Made by a program: the position numbers and the translations under genes
In this document: positions 13,101 through 27,440 of the stretch, in pieces
Layout: each line of letters begins with the position of its first letter
Position numbering within the stretch: position 1 is the stretch's first letter
The notes under the pieces: generated by a model
What the model saw: the letters and a program-made list of their open reading frames with translations, nothing else
Told to the model about the DNA's origin: nothing
Databases searched by the model: none
Source: Amblyornis subalaris
Taxonomy: Eukaryota > Chordata > Aves > Passeriformes > Ptilonorhynchidae
Length of the DNA stretch: 64,000 nucleotides
Assembly (NCBI GenBank): GCA_018881555.1
Contig: JACAXG010000018.1
Coordinates: 4,362,346-4,426,345 of the forward strand
Reading direction: 5' to 3'

Positions 13101-15282
13101 CAAATTAGGATGGAAAAGTCTCATCTTGATAGGACAATTTGGGTGTAGTGAGATACACATTTGTTGTCCAAAGGACAGGGCACACTAAAGTTTTTCATCA
13201 CTGTGCCTTGCCAGAGCCTGCTTGATTAGCACCTATTGAAATAAATTAGTTTAATCACAGTAATATCCTCCAGGTCTGGATGGTTTTGTAAGACAAGCCC
13301 CAAAACCTTGCCTCTACTGGGAAAATTATCCATTACTGACACTGGCTACACCCTAACAGATGCAGATGAATAAGTAAACACATTAAGCTGCTGAGGTAGA
13401 CTAGGACAAACAGCACTNGGCACTGCTTAGTAACCACTCGGTGTTACTCATCTGCCAATGTGTTGACTGCTGTTTAACTTGTTATGTCCTGATTGACACT
13501 TGGAGCTAAGCAGTGTTCAGTCTTTGTTCCTTTGGTGAGCAAGGTATGAAGCCTGAGTATCTGTGGTTTTCAAAACAGCATTTAAAAACAAAGATGAAAG
13601 AGTTATTATAATACAGCAGAGTATAAAATTGATGCTGGAAAATTATTTTACCTTCAAAATGCTCCTGTGAGCATTGCTGTATGGGATGGAATACAACACA
13701 GACTCTAGCCAGTATTAGTAAGTAAGGATGAAAGCAGATATTGTGCAAAAATTTGGAGGATAAAAAAAAAAAGCAGAACTAAGTACTAAATCAGACCAGC
13801 AGAACTGTCAAATGTGTTAGACTACATTCACAGGCACTCATGTCTGACATGCAGGCACAAAACATAAACATTTGTTTAGTTTGAGTAATTTTGCTTTTTA
13901 GAGTAAAAGGCTTTTTTTTCTTTTCTTTTTCTTTTTTTTTTTTTTTTTAGGAGGAGGAGGACTTTTATCTACAGTCTGGAATTTTAAAAGTCTTATATCC
14001 TGCAAGGACTGTTTGAAGCAGTTCCAGAAGAACTGCTTTTCATTAGCAAGAGCTGACTCAACGATCTGTAAAAATGTATTGAGTTCATCAAAAAAATTAA
14101 AGAAAATTATTTGGTTTTACTTCTAAAAGGTTACATAATTTCATTTGGACCTCATCACTTAAATCACTATATACTATGTTTCAAATATGTTATCACTTGA
14201 AAGNCTGAATAAAAAAGCCAAAACAAATTGGTTTGATTTCATTGAAGTCTTTGATAAGGAGTTCTTTTGATGACTTCAAGTAAAGCAATTCCCACATGTA
14301 ATTTCTCAGTAAATTTTGAAATTTCAAGGTTTTGTTTAAATTTGAGAAAAAGCAAAAATTAAGTGATAGCATTTCTTAAAGAACATAAATGTTGAACTTA
14401 GGCAAATGCTGATATAGTTGTGCCCAGCAGCCCAGGGGTTTACTTCAAGTGAGCAAGTGTTTGTGTAGTTATATGTGAAATAAGCTTGAACACATGTGAT
14501 CTAAGTTTGGACATAAAGTCTAGAGGGCTGCCACGGCAGGGCAGTTTTTCAAGCTGCTCTAATACAAACCAGAATCACAGTTATTGCTTTTCAGCAAAAT
14601 AAACGAGTCTATACTTATACTTTTTCCCACTCTTGTCAGTTGGGTAAAAGGGGCTAAAAAGACACTAAAAAGGCACTCTGGTTATACCTACACTGATAAA
14701 TAGCAGGCTCGGGCACATGAACTGGCCTGGAGGCTCTGCAGTACGGCTGTGTTCCATGCTCTTGGCCTTTCTCACCCACCTAAAAAGGATGGTGTGAGAA
14801 ACAAGCACCTATCTGTATCAGCCTTATCAGATGGCAAGTAAAAGGTAGCATTTGTTTACATTTCATAGGAATTCATCGTGGTGTAGACATTACTCTTTAT
14901 GCACTCTTTCAAAGCCTGTGATTATCAAGTCACAAGCAGGGAGCTAAAATCACATCCACTCACCACAGGCTACAAGAGATTTTGAAGCCAGCAGTTATCT
15001 ATTTCAGAGAGGTTTATTCACATCATCTTCTTGCTCATGCCCCAGTCTGTTTTCTGTTCAACCAGCCTGCAGCAATAGTCCTGAGAAGCACAGATTCTTC
15101 CTTTCATCCTGTGTTCATCCTCAGTTCTTTAGATTTAATTCATACCAAGCATCAACATCTGAACATATAAGCTTATCCTACAGTCACAAACTCTTCAAAC
15201 CCAAGAAGTACCACCTGCTCTCAGTAAAACTACCTAAACAGCCCAGCTCCTTCACTGATAAATTCTTCTGGTGCTGCTACAC
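10101..15282. other. Intergenic, no gene recognised
   Basis: Slightly GC-richer to about 11.2 kb. Frames of 112-130 codons (9942-10334, 10225-10563) and 185 codons (12398-12955) are open but have no recognised domains and overlap frames on the opposite strand. One poly(T) tract at 13912. Nothing else identified. Confidence 0.6.
13912..13948. repeat. Poly(T) tract with occasional C
   Basis: A pyrimidine-only stretch ending TTTAG followed by purine-rich GAGGAGGAGG. It resembles a splice acceptor, but no coding exon follows. Confidence 0.85.
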
Positions 15283-15365
15283 GTTGTTGGAANGGTCATA
15301 CTCAGACCAAAGGTCTACCTGGCCCAGGAGCCTGTCTCCAACAGTAACCAACAGCACATGCCTAG
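15283..15365. mobile_element. Probable short CR1-derived fragment
   Basis: Contains CTCAGACCAAAGGTCTACCT and GCCTGTCTCCAACAGTAACC, resembling the 'GGGTCAGACCAAAGGTCCATCTAG' stretch widespread in reptilian and avian interspersed repeats. Short and diverged; the family is a guess. Confidence 0.5.
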
Positions 15366-18300
15366 GGAAGGGTATGAAAACACACAGTGATGGCTTTCCC
15401 AGATGTGTTTGTGATCTTCTGTGCCAGCACTAATGTCTTTGTGTTTAGTTTTTCACAATGGGATCTTCTTCCATGGATTTTTTTGGTGTAGATTTTTAGC
15501 CTGTGTTAACTCACAGCACGCAAAACACACACCAGGTTCTACACCTAAACACGCACTGCATGAGGAAAGACATAAGGTAGCTTTGAACTGCTTACATGCC
15601 GGGCTCATAGACACCTAGATCTTTTTGGAGAGAGGTAAGGNACCAGTAGTCCCTGTATCCTTTTTCTTCAAAACTTAAAAGACCTATAAGTCACTCTTTG
15701 TGTCAAGGCATTTCCATACTTTTCTTGTTTCCTTTCTCTGGTTCTCCACTACATTTTTTTAAGAAGAAGGGACACAAACTCTNTAGGGATTTATGCGGTC
15801 TCTTTTGTTCTCCATTTCTTTTCTGATAATTCCTAACATTCAATTTACATTTTTATTGCTGCTGAGCATTAAATTGGTGGTTTCATAAGAACTATTCATT
15901 AAAATTCTGAGATTTCATTCTTAAGTGGTAATGTTCAATTCAGAGCCCATCACTCTACAGGGAGAGTCAAGATTGCTTTTTTCCTGGGCATCCCTTATAT
16001 TTATCTATGTGGAAGTGGTGACACCAAATTTGCAACACAGTGAAAACTTCAATTTTGCAATAAAATAAATATATTCAAAAATATAAAAACCGGCTTCCAT
16101 TAGGAAATACTAATAAATTGGGAAATACAAACAAATTAGGAAATACTAATACATTTGAATCTATTTCACTGAAGAATTTTCCAATAATGACATCATGACA
16201 GTGTAGCATAAAGAGACCTCTATGCATCATTTTGTACCACTTTGTTTGGGCAATGTCACTATCTCTCTTAATATTCTAAGGAGTCATCATGCTACCTTAG
16301 AGCCACAATTCCTTGAGACAAGGGAATAGAAGAAAATCCCACCTTTCATTAACAAAAACCAAGTACATTTCAAGATATCGTGGGTATAAAAGTTAAAGCT
16401 TAAAAATGACCATTGCATAGTCAAGAACAAGAGTAAACAGATAAAAAGACCTTTTTTCATTTTTACATCCTTTTAAAACCTATTTCATGCTTTATGAGGC
16501 ATTATTTTTAAGTGGATAACAGAATTATGATGGTGAACAAAGGACATGTATATGTACTGTCAATCAAATTTATTTATGATGGCAATGTGTGATCCATTTC
16601 TGAACCAGCCTAGAATTAATCCAGTTGGTTTGGGGTTTCTTTAAAGAAATCTGGAAATGCTGTCAAATTAATCATATCAAGACCACACTAGTTCTTGAGG
16701 ACAAAAAGATTTAATACATTCAGGAAAACACCAAACAGACCACAACAATTTAATAGCAAGGAATGTGGTGGTAAAGACTCTGAAGTTGGAGATTCCTGTT
16801 TAAGACCTGATGGTGATATTGTCTCAACATCCAAACGACTGTTCTGTCCCACAGGCTCTCAACTAGTCTAGGAAGCACTGCTCACAATCTTTCTTCATGG
16901 TTCCACAATCAGATACTGAGATCCTGATCTGAAGCACTCTGAGTTAGAAAAACAAAGCAAGAAAAATACAAGCATTAGGAGAAAAAACACATTTTCTATG
17001 TTTCTATATTATGGCATATATCTACAGATAGGGATAGTACTTTACGTCTGTGTCTTCTTTGTTGTCTCTTGGATCAGGAATGTAAATACTGTGATTTATA
17101 GGTGTTACTAGAAATTAATTACTATCCAAAACATATATAGTTTTAACAATTTTTAGGGCAAATCCTAGTCTCATCTAAGTATGTACAACTGGCTAAAAAA
17201 TAAGCCCCAAAAGAACTGTTGGTTGTTTTAGAAACTCCTAATTTTCTAAGTCAAGTTCTTTGTAAGTACCAATTATATTCAAGAGCATTCAAAATAATAT
17301 TTTAAAGCCACCTTAGGAGTAAGAAGTTCATTTTCTACATCCTCATAAGTGATAAGCATTATAAGAATATATATTCACACACCCACTGTTCACAGAATCT
17401 GTTATTTCCATATTTTCCCTGACATGATAAAATCTATTTTTAAATCATGACAAAGGAAAGATATTTTAATGATCATTACATCACAAAGCATATAATAAAT
17501 GTAAATCATCTTATTTCCATTCAACATTCACATATTACATCACCAGCATTGGATAGGATCTTATCTGGTACAAACACAAGAATTCATGTTTCAAGTCTTA
17601 GTTCTAGTAAAAGGCAGATTACCTCTTACTATACTGTACTCTTCATTTTCATTTTATAAAAGAAATCCTCCCTTAATCTTGCTGTCAATTTAATTTTGAA
17701 GTGTGAATTGTCACAGTTCTAGTACATGTTGTGGTCCCTGCTCTGATCGCTTCGTGATTTGCACTTTTAACAGTGCATCACTGGAGAGAGGTTGGCATGA
17801 AGACCATCAAACCGTGGCAAAGCATGCATTCATTCCTTGCTTTGGAACCCAATTATACCCTTTAGAATAACTGAGCTTGATAACCAGAAAAATTAGTGAG
17901 GGCAAACACCTCCCATCTTTTTTGTGACACCTGTCTGTCACCTGAAAGAGGAGACACATGGCTTGCTTCATAGTGGTAAGGAATAAGGACAACACTCCGG
18001 GCCATATTGTCAGGCTAAAATCTTATTTGGTGAGACTCTTTGCAGGGGCACAATCCCCAAGAGTCTTGTACCCTTCTGTTCTGCAACTACCTTGTTTGCC
18101 AGAGATGTCTTTAGCAAGTCAACCTGAAACTTGCTGTTGTAATATTTTCATTAACTGTTTCGTTGCTAGGAGTTTACTTAGATTGGTTAAGTGGGTAAAT
18201 GTGAGAAATTTCTTGACTTTCATTTGCCCCAGCTATCTTACTTGTTCTTAGGTGGCTCCTGGGCCACCTAGCTGAGCACTGCTTCTGTGGTAGGCTCATA

Positions 18301-21300
18301 AAGCTCTATCACCACTCAGGCACATATAACATGCATTATTTATACAGCTCTTCTCTGATTAGTATGTACCTCCTGTTCTCCTGTGTCACTTCAAATATCC
18401 TCTAAATTCCAAAACAAGAGTATATTTAAACTCATAAAAAGTTCTCAGCTATTTCCTCTCAGGATGAGAGGTTGTTTTCAGACCAATTGAGGTTGTTCGG
18501 AGATTTCCAGTGTTGGGCGGATAATTATTGAAACTGCAATGGCCTCATGGATTTTAGGTTTTGAACTTTCTGATCCTTCAAAGTACACTAAGCACCAAAA
18601 CCTGGGAAGCAGGAAAAGCTTGGATATGTAGAACCTCAAATATTCATTTCCACTTTGGAATTCGACAAAAGCTTCAGCAATTTTGTGTTTTGCCTGAACC
18701 ACTTCAGTGTGTATACAGTACAGGTGCTCAACAGGTAAAATAAACCTCTAACTTTATTTTTAAGTCCCAGCTTTGTATTGAAGGTGCAAAAGCATCACTA
18801 GGAAAAAAGTAGAGATGATAATGCATTAGATAGACATACAACACCCTGCAGCTCTGTAGATGTAAAAATGATTCCACTATAACATCAATATGTGGCAGTA
18901 AATATGAACAGCACTGCTAGCTGGTGGGAAGGGTCACCATCATTGCCTATTCCTCCCATTTCAAGAAGCCTAAGGATTTTCACAGTGGCATATGACAAGT
19001 GGCAGAAAGAAAATGTTCTGTTGAAAGTGAATAATCAGCTCCTACAAAATAAAAATATGTTCATCTTCAGATTTTAAAGAGAGCCTTCACAGAGTCACAT
19101 AGCTCTGAGATCTAAGTGATACCTATGCTAGGCACTCAAAAAGAAAGCTAGAACACTCTTCCCTTCTTTCAGAAGATCTTGACCTTACTTATGAAAGTAA
19201 ACCTTGTGTTTCTGTGAAATGAACGTTTACTGCATTCTTTGTCAGCTTGAAATGACCTGCAATACAGGTGCTGGAGTTTTTCATGACTGAATTCATTGTG
19301 TGGCTGTGGAAACATTTTACACAAGAGAGGAAATTACTTGACAGAGATTCCAGATTTGTGAGTGTGTCCTATGTGACACTATCTAGAATAGGCAGAAAAA
19401 TAAAGTACTTTTCTCGATTATAGTGTAAATACAATAGTGTACAATTAAGGAATGACAAAAACTATCTTTGCCTTTCAGGATGAAGTAAGAGAATTAATCT
19501 TTTACTTACCGTGAGACAGTGTTACAGAGCTGATGGGCACAGAAGTTTTGAATGTGTTAGGCAATAATTGCAAGCTAGAAATCATGTTGTAGAATATGCA
19601 TCCAGACATGATTTTCTGTTCAAAACTTACCTTGGTGCAAGCTACACCTAACTAATACAAACACATAAGATCTTTAAATCTACACATAATAAATGGAGCA
19701 CTTGGGTTTTATCTATTTGGATTTATACACAACCCAAGTGCAACAATCTGGTGTTTTCTGCACCTGTGCCATAAAAACACAGTTCTTAGAACAAGTTGCC
19801 CACAATTCATTGTTTTTATATTACACGGCAAAGTTTAAATTAATGAAACAAACCCACTTGATTTTCAAATGGAGTACACATCATGGCTCATCTCCCAGGA
19901 TGTATTACAACAGTGATCTAACTTTGTCCTAGCAATCAACTAACTCAAATTATTTCAGGCTTGGTGAAAGAAATTAAAGCTTCCAAACGGCGGCACTTCT
20001 ACATATCAAAATAAAAGACCTGTGGTTGAACATACTTTATATGAAGAGGGGAAAATAACTTCTATAGCCCGCTGCTAGCAAGCCAGGGCGATAGACGTCA
20101 AACCAGCTGACAGTCAATGCCAAAACACAGAGCCAGTTTCTACTAAACAGCAGCAGGGTAGGAGACAGCATCTTGAGGAGCAGTGAGGTCAAAAGCAATC
20201 CTGCCACAAGCACCATGATGCCCCGAGCTTGCCCTCGTTGTTAACAGCACCAGCTGTAATTGGGGTGCAGAGGGAAGGAGGGCTGCATCTGTGCGAAGAA
20301 ATCACTGCAGCAGCTGTTTCCTTCCCTGATTTTGATCCCATTTGCAGTCTGATAAGAGAACAGCCAAGTTGCAATCTCATAGCGTTCTACATGTATCAAC
20401 CAAAAGCAAAAGAAACTGTCCAAAACGAATTCTGAAAATAATTAACCAAGAAAACAAAGGCCATATAGAAGCAGTTCAATGTCACTAGGGTGTGTTTTTA
20501 AAGCTTTTGTTTTGAGTTTACAAGTTTGGTCTTATTAAAACAAAACACTCTCTTAACTTTTTTCCAGTCAATGCAATTCCTACATGAGATGAAGCACAAG
20601 CAAACAAAAAGTCTATGGTGGAGCTCAGCCAGTCTGTGCTCCAGGAGCACTCCTGCATTCCTCAGAGCTAGGAAGTTCTTGCACAGCAACATCTATGGAC
20701 AAGGCTCTGTCCTCACTCTGGTGGTACCCAACACTCCCTGCCAGGCCAACAGACAATGACTGACAGTGGTTATTCCTGTCAGCTCTCTCCTTGACCCCAG
20801 CTACCAGACATACGTTGGGCAAGAGGCCTTGCATCCTCTCGGCAAGTCCAGAGCACCAGGGGCACTCCAGATCACTTCCTCTGCATAAGCAGCCATTGTA
20901 AGCAAACCTTTTGGTTTCTGCATTTCTAGTCCAGCTCCCTACAGAATGATGAATGCTTCAAGTCTTGCTCTGTAAGGCATTTCATGGCTGGGGACCAAGA
21001 CTGATAAATTTCTACAGAAAGCACCACGGTCAAGTCACACAATGAAGCCAACACAGTAAAATTAAAACTGACTGTGGGGTGAAGACTTCTAGGGCTTTCC
21101 TGAGAACCACTCCTGAAGATCTAATAAAAATTAGAAAAGTGCTTGACCCCCCTTTATCTCCAATGCAAAGCGTATTTCTTCATTTACATACACATTTGCA
21201 TATAACACTATATATCATTATTGGAAACAAATCAGCAAAACAATCCTACATTATTCTAATATCCACATTTCTTTCTCTGTCGAGTGGATAATTAATAAAC

Positions 21301-24300
21301 CAAAAAGATAGATGAGAAGTCATGCTTTGCTTATTACCTTCTCTATAAGGTTTTCAGATACTGTAGCGGTAAACTTATTTTGAATAGCAAGCATTTACTA
21401 GATCCCATTATTCTACAATTTCTGTGGGAGATTTCTTGTCACCTTGGAAATTATATGTTTTTGTCTAGAAAGAAAAATTAGCTTTATTCAGAGGTCTAAG
21501 TAATTCGGATATATGGCAAGCAACATCTAAAACAAAAGTCTAATATCAGCATACCCAAAAGTAGATTTTACGACTGTTAAATATACATGTTGCAAAAGAT
21601 TAGATTTACTGTTTTGCTTATATTGTGTTAGTCATTTATAACATTTGGGCACTGAACAACATAAACTTATTTTATGGTTCTTTCATCCTTTCTCAAAAGG
21701 ATTGCAGGCTCCTACTAAGGTAAATTCAACACAAGAGTTTCTGGGATATAGGCACTGCGCATACAAAGGTATTATTTCTGATGGATAACATTCTTTTAAG
21801 GTCTTTTCACGATCCATTAATTTATGAATTACACAGCAGAGTAGGCATTGTGAAGGGCTTAATTTCAGTTATATGTTGATCTTTTTCCCTTGAAGCAGCT
21901 TTTATCCAAAAAGTAAGTACGACTAAAAATAACATGGTCCNTTAGATTGACTCTGATAGGTCTTACCATAGAATTAACTGTTTCATTCTTTACTTATCAA
22001 AAGGTGGGCAATTGGGCCCATCCTTATCAATAAACAGCAATGTGCACAAAAAAAAATCAAAATATAATAGTTCTAAGGCTCGCTCCATTCACAGCACAGT
22101 CACAAAAAGCAACACAATTTCCATGGAGTAAAATTTACAGTAAGGAATGAAGTATGCAAATTAATGCTGCACAAAGATTAAGATAAAAAAAACTTGATAA
22201 AACTTTTTGACAATATACTGGCAAACTGAGTTCATGGGAGCCAGATTTCCAGCAAAGCAGCCTACCTCCACCTTGCCAAACCTAATCCAATCCAGGTAAA
22301 CCAGAAGTAAGTTACTACAGAGAGGTTACTTAGAGGTTGATGAGAAATTAGTCTCAAGGTCCATCTTACTTGAAAAGAATATTTTTGCTTTTACTCGTGG
22401 CTCAAAAAAGAGACCAAACAGTGAAGAGCATAATTATGGAAGAATTCTTACTGCTCCCCCCTGAAGTACAGGTACNTTTCATAAGCCATCATAAATCAAT
22501 TTTATAGATAATACCTCAGTGTTTAGAGCTGTTATTTATTTCTCTTTTCACTCCTCTCTCTTATTCTTACAGTAATTTAAAAAAACCCAACCAAATAAAC
22601 AAAAAAACCCAACAGCCCTCAAAATTGAGAGGGAGAATCTGTTAGTAAGCTAAAGAAGTGGTGACAAAATTCTGACCTCAGGAGTTTTCAATCCAAGCAG
22701 CAACTGTGAACATTGCTGCTAAACAGAATTTGGCCGGGTTCTTGCAGTACAGTATTTCAAGCAATCCAGATTAGCAGCAGTTAAGAGAGCTGTTTGTTAC
22801 TGACGAGGTGTGGCGATATGTAAGAAACTCACGGTATCCTGAGAGGGAGTTTCTTAACTTCCTTCTCATTACATTCAGTGGTTTCTGTTTCACAATGAAA
22901 AAAGTGTGAAAAAATGCTGACAATATTTACGTTCAAATTTCTCTTGCAAATAATTATGGTCTTTAGTGTCAGCTAAGATGAAACTTACATAAACTTTAAT
23001 ATGACCACAATCTTTTTTAATTCTGAAAGAGCAGAACCCTCTTTTTCTTCCACACATTACCCCAGAGGCATTACCTGACAATGTGTAGTCAGATCTTGGT
23101 TTCTTGACGTTCCCACAACATTTTCAGGCATTTCAACTAGTAATGTTCTTGCCATAAGCAGAATTGTCATCAAGAGATGAGATATCCATTGAACCATTAA
23201 TTTAAGTATATTTATTCTTTTATCTCTTTTAGTAAAACTTACAAAACAAAGAGCAAGGCTTTGTTCAGAATCAAACCCAAACATAGCTGTTTGTTCCATA
23301 GTGTTGTGGTTTGGCTCTTCAAAGGGGCTTCTTTACATGTCAGTAAATCTGTGACAGGTTGAAAAAATAAAAAAGAAGATTCATTATGAAGGTTAAATTG
23401 TCTGAAGTCCAAAAAATCATGTAATTTTCTTGAAACAAGCATAAACATGAAATTCTGGGGATAAATGGGAAAAAGCTTCCTAATCACATCTGGAAATATT
23501 TCAAATGGAAATCATGGATTCTAAGCTACCTGTGAAAATATCCAGTCATCAGTATACAAGTGAACCAAATGCAGTCACTAAAGGTCTTATTTTATCAGCA
23601 TATAGGACAGACTCATTTCTTATATATATGTTTTCAGTCCCCATTCACCAATTGAAAACTGATCTAATTAACTTATTTCAAAATTCTAATTTGGAGTTCA
23701 GTTACAAGAACTTATTACTGCTTAATAACGCCTTAGTCTTCAGCTGAGCACAGTAATAGACTGTGTGTGCATTCTTAGACTACAAGCACACATGAGAAAA
23801 AAAAACCTCTAAAACCTCTGTGAAATGGAGTTGTTTGATCTAATGATTTCTGCCTTGTGTTGGCAATGGGCTATTGGACTGCACACAAATTCATCTCCAC
23901 TGACATGTGATAACCCATTAAGCCACTGTAACTCAATTTCATGTCTGACTACATAGGCAGAATTGAACTGATAGAGTTTGAGCAAAGTTTCATGTTGTCA
24001 AGGTGACTACAATCTTTCTAAGGTAATAGATACTTTTCCAAAATGGAGAACAGATTGAGCATTTCTCTGCTTAAAGGCTTTATATACATGCAAATGTTAA
24101 ACTGCCCATTTTAACAATACTGGGATAGTTAAAATGGTACATCTGGTATAGTGTATCACAGTAACGCTGATATGAACACACCCATTCTGGCATAGTTCCT
24201 TCTATACAGATGAACTATTTCATTATTAGGGATCTTAGCCTTGTGTAATTATATCCAACTTTACAAGCTGTAGCTCTTGTCAAATAGTTGGACCAGCACA

Positions 24301-24389
24301 GAAAAATACCCCTATCTGTTAATTAAGCAAGACCATTTTTAGATCACTCTGTGATAATTTTCAGGTAGCATGTAATCTAGCTTTCTCAG
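15366..24389. other. Intergenic, no gene recognised
   Basis: AT-rich, ORF-poor DNA containing the small 18-bp tandem repeat at 16100. The segment near 20.2-20.9 kb is more GC-balanced with mixed motifs but no identifiable gene or repeat family. Confidence 0.65.
16100..16153. repeat. Three copies of an 18-bp tandem repeat
   Basis: Units begin TTAGGAAATACTAATAAA, then TTGGGAAATACAAACAAA, then TTAGGAAATACTAATACA. The outer two differ by one base and the middle one is more diverged. A short AT-rich minisatellite with no evident function. Confidence 0.75.
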
Positions 24390-25267
24390 TCATAGCCTGA
24401 CACACTTAGAAGCCTCTTTATGTGCAAGGAAGGTATAGATGAGTAGCTGTTTCACTTGCAAGCAGCAGGCAGAATTGTGCTGTGACAAATGCAGGAAAAA
24501 CATGAGGCAAGTAACAGAGAAGTCAGCTAACAGGCTTTGTCTGAACTCCAAAACACACAAATGAGTCACCTCCATGGAGCACACCATGATGACATGAACT
24601 AACTCTACAAGAAAGTGCTGACCTAGTGTGGGAAACAAGAATTGCCTCATACTTGATTGCTGAAATTCTAGTTGTTTCAAGAATTGCATATTGACAGCTT
24701 AAGTTTTGTCTGCATTGAAAGAGCCAGCATGTTTTTGTTGTTCTAAAACTAAGTCCAAATAGTTACTTTGAATAAAGATTTAAAATAGTCCACAATTTGT
24801 TGAAAATATGGGAAAAGCATGTTCACACTGCTGGTCTTTTCTTCCAGAATAACATCTAGTGTTTGTGCTGTTTGAAGGCATGCATCTGTTTGAAGACTGA
24901 AGACCTGCATGTTGCTGGTGTAACACATAGAACTTTTAAAGCAGTGCAGTAGAGTATCATCTGTCATTGGCTCTAGGGCCACTGCTAATTGCTTTCGAAA
25001 TAATCCAATGCAACAGACATTGAGGCCATCAATATTTTTCCCATTACCACAATGTAGAGGCCATTTGGATAATGACCACTGCCCCAGAAGAGCAATGACA
25101 GATTTCTGTGCCATCACATTTGGCCAGAAGCACTGCGCGCACTGTACATCATCTGGGGCTCTGAACGGCAGCAGGATCAGGACTACCAGCCCTCTGTTCA
25201 CCCAGCAACCACTGGTCAAGCAGTGAGTTTCAGTCAAGCAAAGAGAAAGGAGTAGGATGTTCACCAC
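24390..25267 (-). pseudogene. Candidate degenerate coding fragment, unidentified
   Basis: On the minus strand a 172-codon frame (25267-24749) is followed after about 60 bases by a 99-codon frame in another register (24689-24390). The short gap also reads as a plausible continuation (LVLEQQKHAGSF) in the second register. This pattern of long adjacent frames on one strand with a frameshift and stop is what a decayed retrocopy or exon cluster would look like. The peptides are Leu/Gln/Cys-rich with helical stretches; no family is recognised. The region is not GC-rich, which makes the length more notable, but chance is still possible. Confidence 0.25.
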
Positions 25268-26789
25268 CTGCTATAGGCTGCACACGTGTCAATGCTAAGC
25301 TGCATCCAATGTTTCCCTGAAAAAAACACACTTTCAATTCCCCTCCCAGGTCATCTGTTAGTGCATGGTGTCTCATATATGAGGGAAGACTAGGAGAAAT
25401 TACTTAGTAGTATCACAAGGTCTGAAGACTTTCTGGCAGCAAAACAGTGAACAGGTAGCAGAAACAGTATCAGAGTCATGATAAGCAAATGCCAACCTAG
25501 CTTAACCATATGCTCTTGAGGAGATGTGTTTAGATTGGAGGTTTAGATTGTAGGCTGAAGAAGTAGGAGCAACTCTTTGGACACAATGAGGAATTCTGCT
25601 GAAGTTCTTCCCATCTCCAAAGAGGACAGGAAAGAACTGCCCAAGAGTAACCAAGACCCATAACAGACTAAAATACAGTTTCATTCAACTCACACTCAGG
25701 AACTGTCCTTCAACAGGATTTTATACTTTAAATTTCAAATAGGATGCAACATGGGAGCTGGACATATCAGCCAGTTAAAATTTACCTTTGTAACTTCTGT
25801 CACATGGTGGAAAAAGGGAGGGCTGAGGGAGCAGGCTGTTCTACTCTGGGTGGATCATCTAAGGGATAGTCTCTGTGATATCTAAATCACGGCCTATTTA
25901 TTTTAAATTCCAATAAATGGCTAATAGTGCTAATTACAGTAGCAGGGATAGTGATGTGGCTATTCAAACACAAAGAACTTGGCAGAGACCAAACTCCACT
26001 TACACATAGGTCAGCAAAAAAAAAAAAAAAAAGAGTGCACTGCACTTTGTCACATCTCATTTGGATTGCCTTCAAAATGCTGAGCTAGAGGCAAAAGATA
26101 CCACAGTTCATTTCCAATTCCATGTCTAATCCTCTCACCTTTAATTTATTTTAAAAGTTTAATCATAAGTTCATAAAGCTCAGATATCAATTTTTTAATA
26201 AAAAAAAATTAAGCACCTTCAGGTAAGGTTTTTAGGAACTCACAGCTGGCCGAAGTTTCATTACGAATAGGGACTCTGGCAGTTCACCTTTCTGCAAATG
26301 CTACTGTGATAAAATGTAACTTTCATTCCCTCCCTGTTGCTTCAGGGACGTGTCATTTACAGAAAATAAATAGAAGACTTCTATCGCAAAGAAACCATGC
26401 TCCGCTCAGGGTCAGTGAAAAGCTGTACCTCACTCTGGAGTTTCTGGCAGCATAGTAATAACGTTTCTGCAGAAATTGTCACTAACTGCTACAAACCTTA
26501 GTAAAAGAACAGTAAAAGTATTTGAGATATTCTTAGTATTAAAATAACATAATACTTGCCGATAGAGAAACCTTACTAAATTTGGAGGTTTCAATTTACT
26601 GTTAGTTGATGAAAATGATATTAATAGTTCCTTAAAGATGTCAGCCAGCTTTGGAATGCTAGTTGCTGCAGTGCTCTTGGATTTCCAGAAGTCAAAGTGT
26701 TTTGACAAGACCTCTCTCTAAAGGCTCTTAAAGAAACCAAATTATCAGAAGGATGAAAATTCTTTAGTAGATAAATGATGTGTTGGAGC
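25268..26789. other. Intergenic, no gene recognised
   Basis: AT-rich with a poly(A) tract at 26015. Only short frames. No repeat recognised before the L3-type LINE. Confidence 0.65.
26015..26032. repeat. Poly(A) tract
   Basis: Eighteen consecutive A bases. No target-site duplication or retroposon body recognised beside it. Confidence 0.8.
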
Positions 26790-27440
26790 ATAGTAATAAA
26801 TTGTTTTCACCATGGGAGAGAAGTGATCAGATANCTGCACTAGAACTTGTTCTTTTCAATATATTCATAAATGATCTGGGAAAGGGAATTAATAATGAGA
26901 TGGTAAAGTTTGCTGATGATACAAATTACTCGAAACAGTCAATACCTCAAAAGGTGTCATTATACTGAACACTGAGTGATTCAGCAACAAAAAATGTAGA
27001 CATTATTTAATATCAATACATGCAAAGTAATACACATGAGAGGAAAGCCTAACTGCACATACACAGAGACAAGTAACAAATAAGTAAATTAGTATCACTT
27101 CAGCAAGAGTCTCGGGCTCCTCGTCCAGAAGTCTGTGAAAACATCTGTCTGGTGCTCACTGGNAGACAGAAAATGTAAACTGAATTAAAAATCATTATGT
27201 AAGAATGAAAAGTCAAAATACAAAATATTACACCATTGTAAAAACCCAGACTGCATCCACATCCCAAATGCTCCACATAAGTCTGAATGATCCACATCCA
27301 AAGGTTTACTAGAAGTCGGAATGGTGTATGGTAGGCAACATAGATGAATAGCAGTATACTATTGTAGCTGTATGAGGATGGATGAAAGTACTTCTCAGAT
27401 AGAAAAAGAGATGAAAAAGAGGAAATAATTTTATATAAAA
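26790..27440 (+). mobile_element. Ancient CR1/L3-type LINE, reverse-transcriptase fragment
   Basis: Translation near 26850-26930 gives LFNIFINDLGKGINNE then KFADDTN, the RT region around the catalytic A/F-A-D-D motif of CR1/L3 elements. Downstream, TGCAAAGTAATACACATGAG and GTCTGTGAAAACATCTGTCT follow the order expected for the end of ORF2, with degenerate continuation to about 27440. Frames are broken and parts deleted, so it is inactive. It is older than the chicken-type CR1 copy. Confidence 0.82.

Noticed and set aside
23290..23330. Possible solo LTR beginning at TGTTGTGGTTTGGC
   Set aside because: No paired terminus, polyadenylation layout or target-site duplication could be found.
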